A stretch of 64,000 bases of DNA from Setomelanomma holmii (GCA_010015745.1 ML978155.1:620001-684000), one strand, 5' to 3'; positions 34,224 through 45,661 are shown, counted from the stretch's first letter. Numbers and translations: made by a program. Notes: generated by a model from the letters alone, not told the origin.

Positions 34224-35287
34224 CTAGCACTTGCACTGGGCGGCAAAGGGATTGTCCCGCCTGGCCTCGCAACATCCAGCTCCTCCTGCACATTTGCCCA
34301 CCGTGCGCCACATCGAGTCCGCGGGATCGCAAACGACGATGACCGAGTTCTCGTCGCGACATGACTGATGACCCAAGGAGTCCTGTGGGCAAGACCTATA
34401 AGGACTATCAAGGGTTGAACGTACCTGAGGAGCGCTCTCAAGCGACTTGGCCGTCATGACGGCACGCTTTCGCCCCTTCTCGCAGCAGTCGCAGTCATCG
34501 TGACAGGACGTGTCCTTGGAACACCAGTCGCCGGGCTTGACTGCACAGAAGCTACCGATGCAGGTCAGAACACCTCGACGGGTGCCAGTGCACATCTTAC
34601 AGCCGTCCGGTTGGCCATCGCACTTGCTCTGAGCAGTGCTGACGAAGCCGGCCTCGAATTCATCCCGAGCAGTGACGGCTGGTGACTCGAGACAAGAGAC
34701 ACCGTCGTCCAAGGTCATGCAACCGTTCGCGCAATGATCGATAATGATGCAGGGAAGCTTGATGCGGGCGTGGCACTGGTTGACGTTATCGTCAACGCAG
34801 TAGAACCTGGGGAAGTCAATGCTTAGCGCCAAGCCGACGAGTCCGATCAACGGGAAGGAAACTCACTTGAAGTCATCGTCGTTCTTGTACTGAGTACCCA
34901 AGTCAGAAGTAGTGGTCTTCTCAGCACGAGCCTCAACAGCTTTCGGCGGCGCATCAGCGCACCTCGCACCACCAGGAGCGGTCAGATCGATGCACCAAGT
35001 CTTGCAATCCTGATGTCCCAAAGTCAATACATGCGTCACAAATTGTTCATGCCCTACCACTTACCTCGTAGAGGCTGCAAGAGCCCAACACGCCGCACTT
35101 GTAGATGTCGAGGGCTTCGCAGTGGTACCTGGCAGCAGTCAGTACGTCTTACTTCCTATAAGACAAGGTGGGTGACGTACCTGTAGTCGCCATCATTCAG
35201 ATGAGTGACTTCAGTGGGACCACTGGGTGCGCCGATCGCGAGGCCAACGAGCCTGAGCCCAGTGAGGGCGACTTGGTTGAGTTTCAT
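34224..35287 (-). CDS. Secreted Cys-rich protein with one C-terminal module of the neighbouring array
   Basis: Four exons are read on the minus strand (35287-35181, 35128-35065, 35009-34867, 34806-34224; introns 52-60 bp), giving 298 residues. The N-terminus (MKLNQVALTGLRLVGLAIGAP) is a plausible signal peptide. About 30 Cys follow in clusters, such as YHCEALDIYKCGVLGSC, KTWCIDL, YCVDDNVNQCHAR and DWCSKDTSCHDDCDCCEKG. The last 45 residues follow the module seen in the next gene (CPQDSLGHQSC, VIVVCDPADSMW, then QCKC at the end). A 42-nt segment (34383-34424) has intron-like ends (GTACGT...CCACAG) and is a multiple of three. Retaining it adds the first Cys of the module, so I keep it, but alternative splicing to 284 residues is possible. 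It is likely an extracellular or wall protein. No family is recognised. Confidence 0.72.
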
Positions 35288-36085
35288 TACAGGGAAGGGA
35301 GTGTTATCGACGGTGATGTCGCACTTGTAAGGTCTGGTGGGTGTTGTGTTGAAGTGACAGGAGGTGAAGAGGTCCGAAAGTAGGAAGGAAGGTGGGTGAA
35401 GAAAGACGGAGAATTGGCTTTTAGGATCGAAGCTATATACTACCGTCCTCTTGAGAGGAGCGTTTGTCGACCCCACTAGGGGTGAGAGAGATTGGATGAA
35501 GCATGTGGGTCTGTGGAGGTGAAGCTGGAGGCGGTGGGGAGGAGGGCAGGAGCGAGCGGTAAGATTGCGAAAGGAGGGAAAGGGCAAACGTGCCGAGCCA
35601 GGCGTTTGAGCGACATGCGGACGTAGATATTGAGGACGAATGTTTGAAAAATTCAAATCCCAGAAGTGAGCATTTGAACGAATCATGATGCATATTGGAT
35701 CTCAATGCCGCTGCAGGGAGTGAAGTTGGTCGAAACCAACCTCGACGTGTATTGGACTAAGACGATGATCTCCATGAGGCAGATGGGTCAAATCGAGCAC
35801 TCATATATCGTGCGGGCGGTTTTCTGCTAATTGTCGAGATGATAGCGAACCAGAACGATCACAGCGTGACACATGCACAGCAAGCAGCAACTTATCGCCG
35901 ACGACGAAGAAAGAAGAATAAAGAAGAAAACTTTTAGAATTGCGCACAAATGCAACACGTACATAGCTATCATGATCTATACTTGCCCAACGGCATTATC
36001 CCGCTGCAAACCCTCTATAAACGCCCAGCAATGCAAAAGTCTAAGTGTATCATGCTATGCATCCGACCCATCCACCATGCGTCGT
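35288..36085. other. Intergenic, leader of the Cys-rich gene
   Basis: On the minus strand the 200 bp before 35287 are pyrimidine- and CA-rich, a typical fungal promoter or leader. The rest is the 3' flank of the eEF3 gene. No coding frame is supported. Confidence 0.5.
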
Positions 36086-39000
36086 CTAATCAGCTTCGTC
36101 ATCAGTGTTGGGGGGTTGCGGGGTGCCCTGTGGCAAAGGTTAGTGTGCAGTCATCGTTGGATTACAGGGTAGCAACATACCTTCGGACTGTTCAACCACT
36201 CAATGTATCTCAACCTCCGCCTGACCTCACGCTCCTTCTGCTGCGCACGAGTCATCTTCTTCTTTTTCTTTGCGCGGAACTTCATATCATCCTTTGCGCC
36301 CTCGGCATCACTCATAACAGGAGTGCCAGTCGTGCTAGGCGCGGCAGAGCTGACGTTGCTGCTAGCGACCGACGAGCCCGGTCGTGAATCCTCGAAACGA
36401 TCCATGTTGACAGCCAGATGGCCCTTGTGTGCAACGCGACCGTCCGCGACGTGCCATTGCTCAGGGCAAAGCGCACCGACGAACTCTTCGTTATGGGAAA
36501 TCATGATGACACCTCCCTTGTAGTCGCGAATGGCGACAGCGAGGCCACCGAGTGAATCACGATCCAAGAAATTGGTAGGCTCGTCGAGGACGAGCAGGTG
36601 GGGATTGTTCCACATGGCACCAGCGAGCACAACCTTGACCTTCTGTCCTCCGGAAAGACCAGAGATCTCGTTATGGTTGGCGATCTCGGGATCCATGCCC
36701 AAGTCTTCGAAATGCTTCGAGATGACCTTGGGCTCGAGGACACGGTATCCGAGACCTTCACGCGAAGACTCGTGATCGTCGAACTCTTGAATAAGCTTGG
36801 AGAAGCCACGCTCGAGTAGGGTCTCGCGAGAGATCATGGTGTTGAACTTGGGAAGCATGTGCAGCCACTTGACCTCGTACTGGAACGATTTCTTGTACTT
36901 TTGACGACCGATGAGTGCTTCGATCTTGCGTGGACCCTTGCCGTCGCCAAGGTCGATGGGTGTCTCCATTTGCTTCTTGTCTTCTTCTGTAAGAACACGA
37001 GACTGCTTCATGAGGACTTCGCGATCGTCACCGTTGGCATAACGCCACTGAAGGTATTGGTTTGGCGTTTTCTCCATGTGCATCTCGACGTGCTCCAGGG
37101 CATGCTGCTTGATGTAGCCAATACGCAGATTGGGATGCTTCTCAACCTTTCCTTCTTGCGGAACAACTTCACCAGTCAGGATCTTGATGAGTGTGGACTT
37201 GCCAGCACCATTGGCGCCGATGATCGCCACGCGAGACGAGAGCGACAAGTTGCAGGTTGCGTCAAACAGCGATGGTTTCGATGAACCAGGGTATGTGTAT
37301 GTGCAGTTAGTCATGCGGAGGATAGAGCGAGTGTTCGACTTGACACCGGTCAGGATACCTGGAGGAGGGAACTTGAACTGGACCTGTGATGCAGTGAGGG
37401 TGTAGTAGCTCTTGGCTTCTGGCTTGACCCTGACGAAGTCTGCAAGGTTGCCCTTGTAGCATACCAGCTTCTTCTGCTCATAATGGTAGATGTCTGTGCA
37501 GACTTCATCGAGGAAACCGGAGTCGTGAGACACGATCAAGCTGGTGATCTCAGTGTGCTTCTTGAGGTACTCTTGCAGCCAGGCAACGTTCGCGACGTCC
37601 AAGTGGTTAGTAGGTTCGTCGAGAAGCAGGACATCAGCACGCATGAGCATAGCTCGGGCTAGAGCCAACTTCATCTTCCATCCTCCAGACAAAGAGCCGA
37701 CCTTGTGCGACTGCCTGCCCTCGAGCCCAGCAGTGAAGCCAACCTCTTCTAAGACCTCCGAAATGCGGTCTCGGCTCTCATCCTTGAATCTAGGGTCGTT
37801 GCAGATGTATTCAAAAATGGTGAGGTCCGCGTTCTCGCCCTGGTTGTGCTCGACGAAGCAAGTCTTGACAACATCCTGTGGTGGGTATCCTTCTAGCTTG
37901 CCGTCTGCCATGCTGCGCATGAGGGTGGACTTTCCGGCACCGTTACGACCGCACAGACCGTAGCGATGACCCTTCAACAGCCGCAAATTGGTGTGAGACA
38001 GGAGCAGCATGCCACCATAACCTAGTGAGAAGGTGGCGTTGACGATTTCGGTCTCTCCCTCCTCCACAACAGCAGGTTGTCCGAACTTGCGATGATCCTC
38101 GTCAAGGTAGAACTTGTGCACCGCCTCGGCGACCTTCTCGGCGTCTCCAGGGTTCATCACTGGCTGCAAGTAGGGTGCAATAAGCTGCGGGATGCGTGCG
38201 ATCTCGCGCTGGTTGATATCCTCCGCGATCATCTCTGAGATGTAGGACTTTGCGCATGCCCAGACCTCAGCGTCTCCCGGAAAGCCGTACATGTTTCCGA
38301 CGGCGCTGATCTGCTGCGTGATAACATTCGCAACATCTGCAGGCTGCATCCTCGCAATGGCGCCACTGTCGATGTTGCCATCCTTGTCTGCCATCGCCTT
38401 CTCGATGACAGCCAGAGCACGGGCACCAATCTCGCGGACTTCGGGCAGAGATGCACGATCCTGGACTGCCTTGACACCTGGCTTCAGTTTTGGCAAGAAC
38501 GCGCGGGCTTCGACGGGATCGTGGACCAACTTGGTCAAGTTCTCGACAACGACAACAGTCTGGCGGGTGACTTCCTGGGTAGTGGTAGGTGTGTTCAGCG
38601 AGCGCTCGAGGAGGGGAGTGACCATGGCGAGGACTGGAGAGGTGACAATGGCGACGAATGTCGTCTGTGATAGAGCATGGATAGCCTTCTGGAGACTCTG
38701 TGTGGAGGGGTCCTCAATGGACTTGACGAGCAGCGGTATCCGGGGCGCGATATCGTCATTCTGGAGCAGCGTGGTCAGGCTGTTCATCGTCTTCAGTGCC
38801 TGCTTCGCGACCTCAGACTTGAGATCGTGCATGCCAGCCTCGACAACGGGGATCAAGCCCTCGAGCTTCTTGCCCATGGACTCGCGCAGGACGTCCTTCT
38901 CCTTCTCCACCTCAAAGCTCTCCATGCCCATCTTGGCCTTGTCAGCCATGCGGCCCAGCAGCTCGAATGCGCCCACGGCGCCCTGCCACTTGCCAGACTT

Positions 39001-39504
39001 CTTGCCCAAGTATTTGGTGAGCACTGGTAGGAGGCCAACGACCTTGGCCTCAGCTGACAGGTTCTCGAACAGCGCATCGAGCGCGTACTTGGCCGACTCC
39101 TTGACTGAGGCAGTCTTGTCAGCCAGCGCGTCGAGCGCCAGCGGCACAAGGCTCTCTTCCTGCACAAGGAAGATGACCTCGCCGAGTCTCTGCGTAGTCG
39201 GGAAGCGCTCAAACAGCGCACCCAGCGCGTTCATAGCGCCCTCTCTCCGTACGGCATCCTTCTTGTTTGTGGCCGCCTTCTTAATCTCGTCGAGTATGCC
39301 ATATCCCTTGAGGCCGCGGAAGCCCACCGAGTTCTGCAGGAGCGTCGTGAGTGCGTAGGCTGCATCGACCGAAGCGTGCGACGTCTTTGCGGAGAGGACG
39401 CTCGTCAGGAAAGCGGCGACATCGTCGTGCGAGGGCGGCGGCGCGGCACCAGCCTTGTCGACGACAATAGCGGGAGCCATGGGCGGCGACTCAGAGTGTG
39501 GCAT
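36086..39504 (-). CDS. TEF3: Translation elongation factor 3 (eEF3)
   Basis: A large exon (39504-36181) and a small last exon (36127-36086) are joined over a 53-bp intron. The splice gives the classic ending NSPKGTPQPPNTDDEAD. The product is about 1,121 residues from the first ATG; the ATG at 39480 (MAPAIVV) is an alternative start. The longer frame begins with a non-ATG codon, which I did not use. Domains in order are N-terminal HEAT repeats (to about 330), a helical bundle, and ABC1 (Walker A GRNGAGKSTLM near 515, signature LSGGWKMKLALARA, Walker B LLLDEPTNHLD). ABC2 follows (GANGAGKSTLIK near 763, chromodomain-like insert, LSGGQKVKVVLAGAMW, LLVLDEPTNFLD near 970), then a basic C-tail (KKKKKMTRAQQKE). 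This fungal-specific ATPase removes E-site tRNA on the ribosome. It is highly conserved and intact. Confidence 0.96.
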
Positions 39505-40046
39505 CTGCGTCTCGTCGCTGTCCAAAAGTTTCTTTGAAAGCGGCCGCGGGATTTCTTTGGAGGGGCTTCCTTATCGATATCTACCGCGAAAAGTAGGCGG
39601 TCTGAGACGTAAGCAGCGCCCAACAGCGCAGGCGGTGGAAAGCGAAAGGGTATCGTGTGTGAAGACGCCCCGGGGAAGAGTGGAGAGTCTGTCTAAGTAC
39701 AAAGAAACAGAAAAAGAAGGCGGAGGGCTGCTGAGATTGCGTTGAAGGCCTCGTTGGGCGGAAACCAAATTATTCTTATCCGACTTTTCTCGCTGGCCAC
39801 TAAGCCGCGTTAGTGCCCGTGGTTAAGGCTGAAAAACGACCCTGTCTACCGGGTGGCAACAGTGTAAGCGTGGTAAGCTGCTCGCCGAATAACAGCGAGG
39901 CTTTTGGCAACGATGCAAAATAGTGTAGTTCAATGGATATCTACCTCTCCTGACACCACAACGCCGTAAATTAATGTACTTCAATGGATATCTACCGCTC
40001 AAACCCCAAAACCCCAAAACCCCAACACTCCGCTCCACACACCAAT
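39505..40046. other. Intergenic: eEF3 promoter and GH3 3' flank
   Basis: Both flanking genes are on the minus strand. The part next to 39505 is the eEF3 promoter; an additional 5' non-coding exon is possible. The part next to 40046 carries the tandem repeats described separately. Confidence 0.5.
39925..40027. repeat. 51-bp tandem repeat followed by (AAAACCCC)n
   Basis: TTCAATGGATATCTACC occurs at about 39929 and again 51 bp later, with flanking similarity (GTAGTT / GTACTT). Directly after it, 40001-40027 is built of about three AAAACCCC units. The array lies just beyond the stop codon of the GH3 gene, probably in its 3' UTR. Confidence 0.75.
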
Positions 40047-42983
40047 CTACCAAGTCCCCTTCAACGGCAAATCCCTACTCGAAAACCCCACACTGATCTC
40101 AATCTCCTCCGTGCTAGGCAGCACCCAATTCTGCCTCTTCACATCCCAATAGCTCAAATCTCTCCTCGTGACTTCAAATGTAACCTGCCCATGCTCCTTC
40201 CTCTCCGCCGCAACGTGCACCTTTTCGAAGCCACGGAGCACTCTGACGGGAAAGTCAACGGGCTCGCCAGTCTCGAGGTCTTTGTAGCCCTGGGGTAGGG
40301 AGATGTAGAGCTGCACGACGGTTGCGCCATCGACGAGGCCGATGTTGGTTACTGTGCAGGAGACGGTTAGGAGCGTGGTGTATAGGTCGGGGTTGCCGCC
40401 TGGACCGCCGCCTGCGTCGCTAAGGGGACTTTGAAGTTGTGAGGTCAAAATTTCGGGCTTTTTGATGCCCTTTGTGGACTCCAGCCATGGATAGATGTAT
40501 TTCTCGACCTTGTGGAAGCCTTTCGGGAACAGTGCAGACTCGGGTTCTGGAAGATCTGTAGAGTAGCTCGGGGGCGTGAGACCATCCGGTCGTGGCGCTG
40601 CAAGTGGTGTTTTCTTGCCATGCTGCTTGATAAGCAATGAGGAGAGCTTGAAATGAGTGTAGGAGAGACCATAGCCGAACTCGTATCGCGGCGCGATGTT
40701 CTGCTTGTCGAAATGCCTGTAATCGATGTATAAACCTTCAGAGAAATTCTGCTGCGGCGCGAGACCATCTGATGGACTCGGGAGATACTTGACTTTGCTG
40801 CCTGGGCCGTAGTCGTCTTCCTTCTTTGCGATCGTGTACGGAAGCCTTCCGGATGGATTGACGTCTCCAAACAGAATATCAACAATGGCATTGCCGGACT
40901 CTGTGCCAGGAAGGTTGGCGAGTATGACAGCTTTGACGTTCATGATGTCGATGAAGTTCTCCAAGATGACGGGACCGACATTGTGGATCACAACGATGAC
41001 GTCGCCCATGCCCTCTCCGCAACCTTTGGCTACGTCCTGAATAAGCCTGTCACCGCCCTTTTGCAGATAGAGATCATTTCGATCGCCGCGAATACTTCCA
41101 TAATGCTCGTATCCTTCACCAGCATCCGCATTGGCAAAGACGATGCAGAGGTCTTGCTCCTCCAGGATCTCTTTTTGACTCGGAAGCTTATTTTCCAACC
41201 AGTCGGTAACGTAGACGGTGTCTTTGTCGAAAGTATTCCGAATAGCAGACATTGGCTCGACTAGATACGTGTAATTGACGGCGCCAGATCCCCAACCTGA
41301 AGCAAGCGTACCATCGTTGCAGCTCTGATCGGGGCAATGGTTGATGCCTTCGTGAGGAAGTCGAGCGTCTTCACCAAACACACCAACGCGGTACTTTGTC
41401 TGTCTTTTGCCCTTTTTCCAGCCTTTGCGGTCAAGTGGCAGGAGCTTGCCGTCGTTCTTGAGCAGCACTGTGCCTTCTGCAGCTACGCGGCGAACTATGT
41501 GTCCGTGGGCATTCTCGCCCTCGCCCTGAGCATTTACGAATTGATTGACAACTCCCATGGCGGTGTCCGACGGGCTGCCAGTGTGAAGCTTGCCGATCCT
41601 GTCGTTAGTCCAGGACGAGAAGTTCGGTCCACTATCCTCTGGCCATTTGTCTTGTCCGACTTGATACCATGACGCAACCACTCTGGTCACCATGTCATCG
41701 AGTCGATCGATGGGGATACTGCCATTTAGCACAGCTCTCGTAAGTTCGGGACCCCACAGGCTGTCACCCTTCGCCCACCGTAGTCCGTCTCCAGGCATGG
41801 TCATATCCAATCCCGCGAGGGCACTGGCAACGCCACCTCGTTGGGCGAGCCAATCGCTCTGAACAAAGCCTTGGAAGCCCATCTCATCCTTCAGAATACC
41901 ATTCAGGAGTTTGCTATTTTGACATGCGTACGACGAATTGACCTGGTTGTAGCTGCACATGACCGATGTAACTCCAGCCTTGACAGAATCCGCGAACGGC
42001 CATGCATAGATCTCATGCAGCGTCCGATCGTCCACGTTGCTCGAGATGGCGTTCGGTATGCCCCACTCCCAGGCTTGACGAAAGTGCTCTTGCTCGTTCA
42101 GCACGTAGTGTTTCGCGGTAGCCATTACACCCTCCTCTTGTATGCCCTTGATTGTTTGCGCGGCGGCGATACCTTGGAGTACTGGATCCGACCCAAAGCC
42201 CTCCCAATTTCGACCTCCAGCAGGCATGCGACCCAATGGTCCCATCGCCGGGCCGAGGAGCACATGAACACCCTTCAATCGCGCTTCTTTCCCGTGCGCC
42301 TTCCCCCGCAAGTACATCAGCTCTTTATTCCAAGTCGCGCCGACCGTGATACCTGCTGGAAATGCCGTAATGTTGTCCGCAAATCTTATGCCCAACGGTC
42401 CATCCTGCAAACACAGCGACGGAAACTTGAGTCTAGCCACAGCACCGGTTTGGCCGACGCACATGTCCATGCTCCATCCCGTACCAGTTGTGATGTTGAC
42501 TTTCTCTGGTAGCGTCATCTGCTTCACCAGCTCAGCAGCTTTCTTGTAACTCTCTTTCCACAGCTTGTCTGTCCCGCCTTTCGGAGTCGGATACCACGGC
42601 GGACTCAGCCCATCCTGCGGCACGCTCACTTTCCACGCATATATGCCACCGAAAGCAAGCAGCAACACGACTGCCGCTACAAATGTCAAGAGCCAGCAGC
42701 ACCACCGGCCTGGCGCGCATCTGCCTGCTCTCCGCGCAGTGCTGGGAAATGGAGTTGCAGACTCGGCGTCCTTATACGACGCCTTTCGGATCTTGAGATC
42801 GCCGGCACTCTTCTTGCGCTTGAGTTTGCTGTCGAATGCAAGCGGATCGTGTTCTTCGAGGTCTTCGAGCGTGCCGCTGGAGTCGGAGGAGAGGCGTGTG
42901 GGTGTGTCGAGGTCGTCGTCGGCTGGGGCGTCGATGCGCGCGTACTTGCCGCGACGCATTTCATGGGATTCGTACGGCGGCAT
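40047..42983 (-). CDS. GH3 beta-glucosidase with N-terminal membrane anchor
   Basis: A single exon of 978 residues. A cytoplasmic acidic N-terminus is followed by one transmembrane helix (about 94-117, CWLLTFVAAVVLLLAFGG), giving a type II topology. The GH3 catalytic domain begins near WKESYKKAAELVKQMTLPEK and includes LCLQDGPLGIRF, GRNWEGFGSDP, the KHY pocket motif (MATAKHYVLNEQEH) and the nucleophile Asp (about 376) in FVQSDWLAQRGG. The second GH3 domain (GTVLLKNDGKLLPL, GWGSG) and the fibronectin-III-like C-terminal domain (VLRGFEKVHV) are present. The architecture matches Aspergillus BglE/BglF-like enzymes, which hydrolyse cello-oligosaccharides or beta-glucosides at the cell surface. No intron and no break are seen. 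Confidence 0.95.
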   Translation of the reverse strand: MPPYESHEMRRGKYARIDAPADDDLDTPTRLSSDSSGTLEDLEEHDPLAFDSKLKRKKSAGDLKIRKASYKDAESATPFPSTARRAGRCAPGRWCCWLLTFVAAVVLLLAFGGIYAWKVSVPQDGLSPPWYPTPKGGTDKLWKESYKKAAELVKQMTLPEKVNITTGTGWSMDMCVGQTGAVARLKFPSLCLQDGPLGIRFADNITAFPAGITVGATWNKELMYLRGKAHGKEARLKGVHVLLGPAMGPLGRMPAGGRNWEGFGSDPVLQGIAAAQTIKGIQEEGVMATAKHYVLNEQEHFRQAWEWGIPNAISSNVDDRTLHEIYAWPFADSVKAGVTSVMCSYNQVNSSYACQNSKLLNGILKDEMGFQGFVQSDWLAQRGGVASALAGLDMTMPGDGLRWAKGDSLWGPELTRAVLNGSIPIDRLDDMVTRVVASWYQVGQDKWPEDSGPNFSSWTNDRIGKLHTGSPSDTAMGVVNQFVNAQGEGENAHGHIVRRVAAEGTVLLKNDGKLLPLDRKGWKKGKRQTKYRVGVFGEDARLPHEGINHCPDQSCNDGTLASGWGSGAVNYTYLVEPMSAIRNTFDKDTVYVTDWLENKLPSQKEILEEQDLCIVFANADAGEGYEHYGSIRGDRNDLYLQKGGDRLIQDVAKGCGEGMGDVIVVIHNVGPVILENFIDIMNVKAVILANLPGTESGNAIVDILFGDVNPSGRLPYTIAKKEDDYGPGSKVKYLPSPSDGLAPQQNFSEGLYIDYRHFDKQNIAPRYEFGYGLSYTHFKLSSLLIKQHGKKTPLAAPRPDGLTPPSYSTDLPEPESALFPKGFHKVEKYIYPWLESTKGIKKPEILTSQLQSPLSDAGGGPGGNPDLYTTLLTVSCTVTNIGLVDGATVVQLYISLPQGYKDLETGEPVDFPVRVLRGFEKVHVAAERKEHGQVTFEVTRRDLSYWDVKRQNWVLPSTEEIEISVGFSSRDLPLKGTW

Positions 42984-43488
42984 TGTCAGTCCTTGGATAT
43001 AGCTGCGAGGAACGTCTGGGAATTATGTACAAGACGCTCGATAAGAGTGGCGAGTTTTCTGGAACAGGCGCGAGCGTGTAGCTCTACTATTTATACTAGT
43101 AACGAATCATGACATTGTTTGGCGAGCAGCAAGCAGCCGTTGGTGACGGACGACGCTGACTTTGAATGAGAAGAGAATATCGTTGATGTGACACGGTATT
43201 GTCGTGGCGGTCAATCCTCGTTCAGGGATGCTGGTACCATTCGCGGGTGTTCCTGGATTGCCAATTCCGGTGTCTCAGGTGGGTCTAGACAGCCGCGGGC
43301 GCTACTCCCGCGCTTCCGGCTTCTCCATCCTATGGGAGATGTTTTGAGCAACTTCTCGTGGTCAACTCAAGGACAGCACCCTCGCTACTTTCATCACATA
43401 CAAGTGCAGTTTTACTTTATACTTTGCATTGGTATCTACAATATCATCCTCGTATATCGAGAACTTTGGTCTGCGCCTTCTTACGCTT
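42984..43488. other. Intergenic, GH3 promoter
   Basis: It holds the promoter of the minus-strand GH3 gene and the 3' UTR of the citrate-synthase-family gene. No coding frame is supported. Confidence 0.5.
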
Positions 43489-45126
43489 CTATGCGCCAAC
43501 CTGGTCGAGAATGCCCTGCAAATTGATCGACTTGGGGCGCTCGATGGGCAGACCAAGTGCTCTGTCCCAGATGAGCTGTGCGAGCGGGCCGAGACCACGG
43601 CTGACACCGAACGTGGCAGTGTAGTAGAGCGTCTCTGTGAAGCCGTAGTGGTGGAAGAGCACACCAGAAGACGAGTCGACGTTGGGGTATGGGTTCTTGG
43701 TCTGTAAGTCGTGTTAGCATTCTCATTCCCGGTAGTCGAGCTTCTTTGTCTTACCTTTCCGTGCTCCGTAAGGACGCCTGGTGCAACCTCGGAGTTCTTC
43801 TTCACGAGCTGGTATACAGGGTTTGCCGCAATCTCTGGTCGCGCGTTGGCAAAGTCCATGAGTGCTTCGAAACGTGGGTCGGGCTTCCTCAGCACAGCGT
43901 GGCCGTACCCAGGAATGACACGGCCAGACTTGAGGACACTCCACAGGTAATCGTTGACGTCCTTTTCTGAGAACTTCGTGCCAACGGACTTCTGCATGTC
44001 CAGAATAAAGCGGAGCACTTCCTGAGCAGCCAAGCCGTGCAGAGGGCCTGCAAGACCCTGGAGACCGGCGCTGTAGCTGAGGAAAGGATCGCTGAGCGCT
44101 GATCCGACCAAGTGGGTGGCGTGGGCAGAAACGTTGCCGCCCTCGTGATCACCGTGCAAAGCAAGGTACAATCGGAGCAGGTCCTGGAAGCCCTCGTTGT
44201 CCTTCCCGGGCTTACCAAGCATGGCAGCGAAGTTGTATGCCCAATCTTGGTTCAGATCCACCTCGTTGGGAAGGGCACCTCCGCCACGGTACGCATTTTG
44301 GTAGATCTTAGCGGCGATGGTGGGCAGCTTCGCGAGCAGGCTGATGCTGTCATCGAACGTCGGCTCCCAGTAGTCGGCCTTGTTGATGCCCTTCTCGTAT
44401 GCCTTGGCGAACTTAGACTCGTAGTTGAGTGCTGAGACGGCGCATGCGAACTGGGTCATGGGATGGAGGTCCTTGGGGAAATCGTCCAGCATCTTCTCGA
44501 CGAACTTGGGGATGCCGGCTTTCTCGGCAAGCTCGCGGGACAATGCGCGAGTTTGCGATACCGAGGGGACCTCGCCTGTGAGGAGCAGCCAGAACATGGC
44601 TTCTGGCAGCATCTCAGTGCCAGAGGTACCCTTAGGAAGCTCCTTTTGGCAGTCCTTGATGGTCTTGCCATGGAAGCGGATGCCCTCGTTGGCGTCGAGG
44701 ACTGATCCCTCCCAAACCATTGCCTTCAGGCCTCTTGAATATTGTCAGATGTGAAAGTGAAGTTTGCTTGGATACGCATACCTCATTCCACCCAATGCAT
44801 TCTCAACCTTGACATCGCCAAGCTTCTTGTCGGCTTGTGCCTTGACTTTCTTGAGAAGCTCGCGCTTTGCAGGCAGAATCTTCTTGAATGTCTCCTTGAG
44901 GTCCGGCTCAGAAGACGAAGAGTACTGGCATGCTTGTACTGCGCAGAGCAAACGTCAGTGCCGTCATTTTAGCTCTTGGTGAGTCAATTGCATACCCGAG
45001 ACGAAAGGACGCGCCGCTGAGGGCTGCAGAAGCTTCAATCAGCTTTTGCCATGTGGTTTCAGACACCTTGTTGCGTACCTTTGCTGCTCGCAGAGCTCGC
45101 GTAGCTGTTCGTGCGCTCAACACCAT
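43489..45126 (-). CDS. mcsA: Mitochondrial citrate-synthase-family enzyme, probable 2-methylcitrate synthase
   Basis: Five exons are read on the minus strand (45126-45079, 45023-44996, 44938-44782, 44733-43755, 43701-43489), giving 474 residues. The first two introns (55 and 57 bp) were chosen by phase and first-AG use; a slightly different presequence is possible. The N-terminus ([17 protein letters not shown]) is a mitochondrial presequence. The catalytic residues are His in [12 protein letters not shown], His in [14 protein letters not shown] and Asp in [11 protein letters not shown]. The family also contains ordinary citrate synthase. I prefer methylcitrate synthase because of the [12 protein letters not shown]...PAKRE start and [15 protein letters not shown] near the end. 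It also sits head to head with 2-methylisocitrate lyase. It would condense propionyl-CoA with oxaloacetate. Confidence 0.85.
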
Positions 45127-45661
45127 AGCTGTGAGGGGTAGTTGGGGTATGCGATTGCGGGGAAGCGTTTGCTGCTTCACACTTCACAACAACAATCTGC
45201 GAAACCAAGTCTCTTCCAAGAATGATGTCGGTTATTCGCAGCGTGGAGCAAGGGAGAAAATTCCCACGGCAACTCTCGGCGATCAGAATTCACCAGGCAC
45301 GCGTAACCCGCTCATGCGACTGCGACGTCAAGCAACCGAGGGGCAGCGCTCGAAGACGCCTAGCGCACGTTTACCCTCGGCTTTTTCGGAGGGGAGGAGA
45401 AACATTACCGTTGAACACGATGTGAAGTCATTCGCCGCCAGTTGAGGCGCCCAACACAATTGAGTCCGCGTGCGAGAAGAGCATCGCTGTGAGCTGACCA
45501 CAGAGAGCGCGGGTGGCAAACCTCATCACCGACTTCGCCCCGAGTTATAGCAGCTTCTGTCACGAACTGCTGCCGCTTACCAACACCCTTAGCACATCTT
45601 TCTGGGAAGTGAAGAAGTAGGCTCTGCTGGCCAAAGTCTCTCTCCGTAACCCACTATCGCG
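45127..45661. promoter_or_regulatory. Shared divergent promoter of the methylcitrate-cycle pair
   Basis: These 535 bp separate the two divergent start codons of the synthase and the lyase. Such a layout allows co-induction by propionate or odd-chain substrates. I did not identify a specific activator site by eye. Confidence 0.55.

Noticed and set aside
38291..39358. 355-codon plus-strand frame opposite the eEF3 gene
   Set aside because: It is the antisense shadow of a strongly codon-biased exon. Its Ser/Leu-rich product has no domain, and eEF3 is certain on the other strand.
39505..39525. Longer eEF3 start
   Set aside because: The extension relies on a TTG; ATG at 39504 or 39480 is more credible.
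41841..42512. 223-codon plus-strand frame opposite the GH3 gene
   Set aside because: Antisense shadow of a well-supported glycosidase.
45127..45180. Longer N-terminus for the methylcitrate synthase
   Set aside because: It would begin with GTG; the ATG at 45126 starts a normal presequence.
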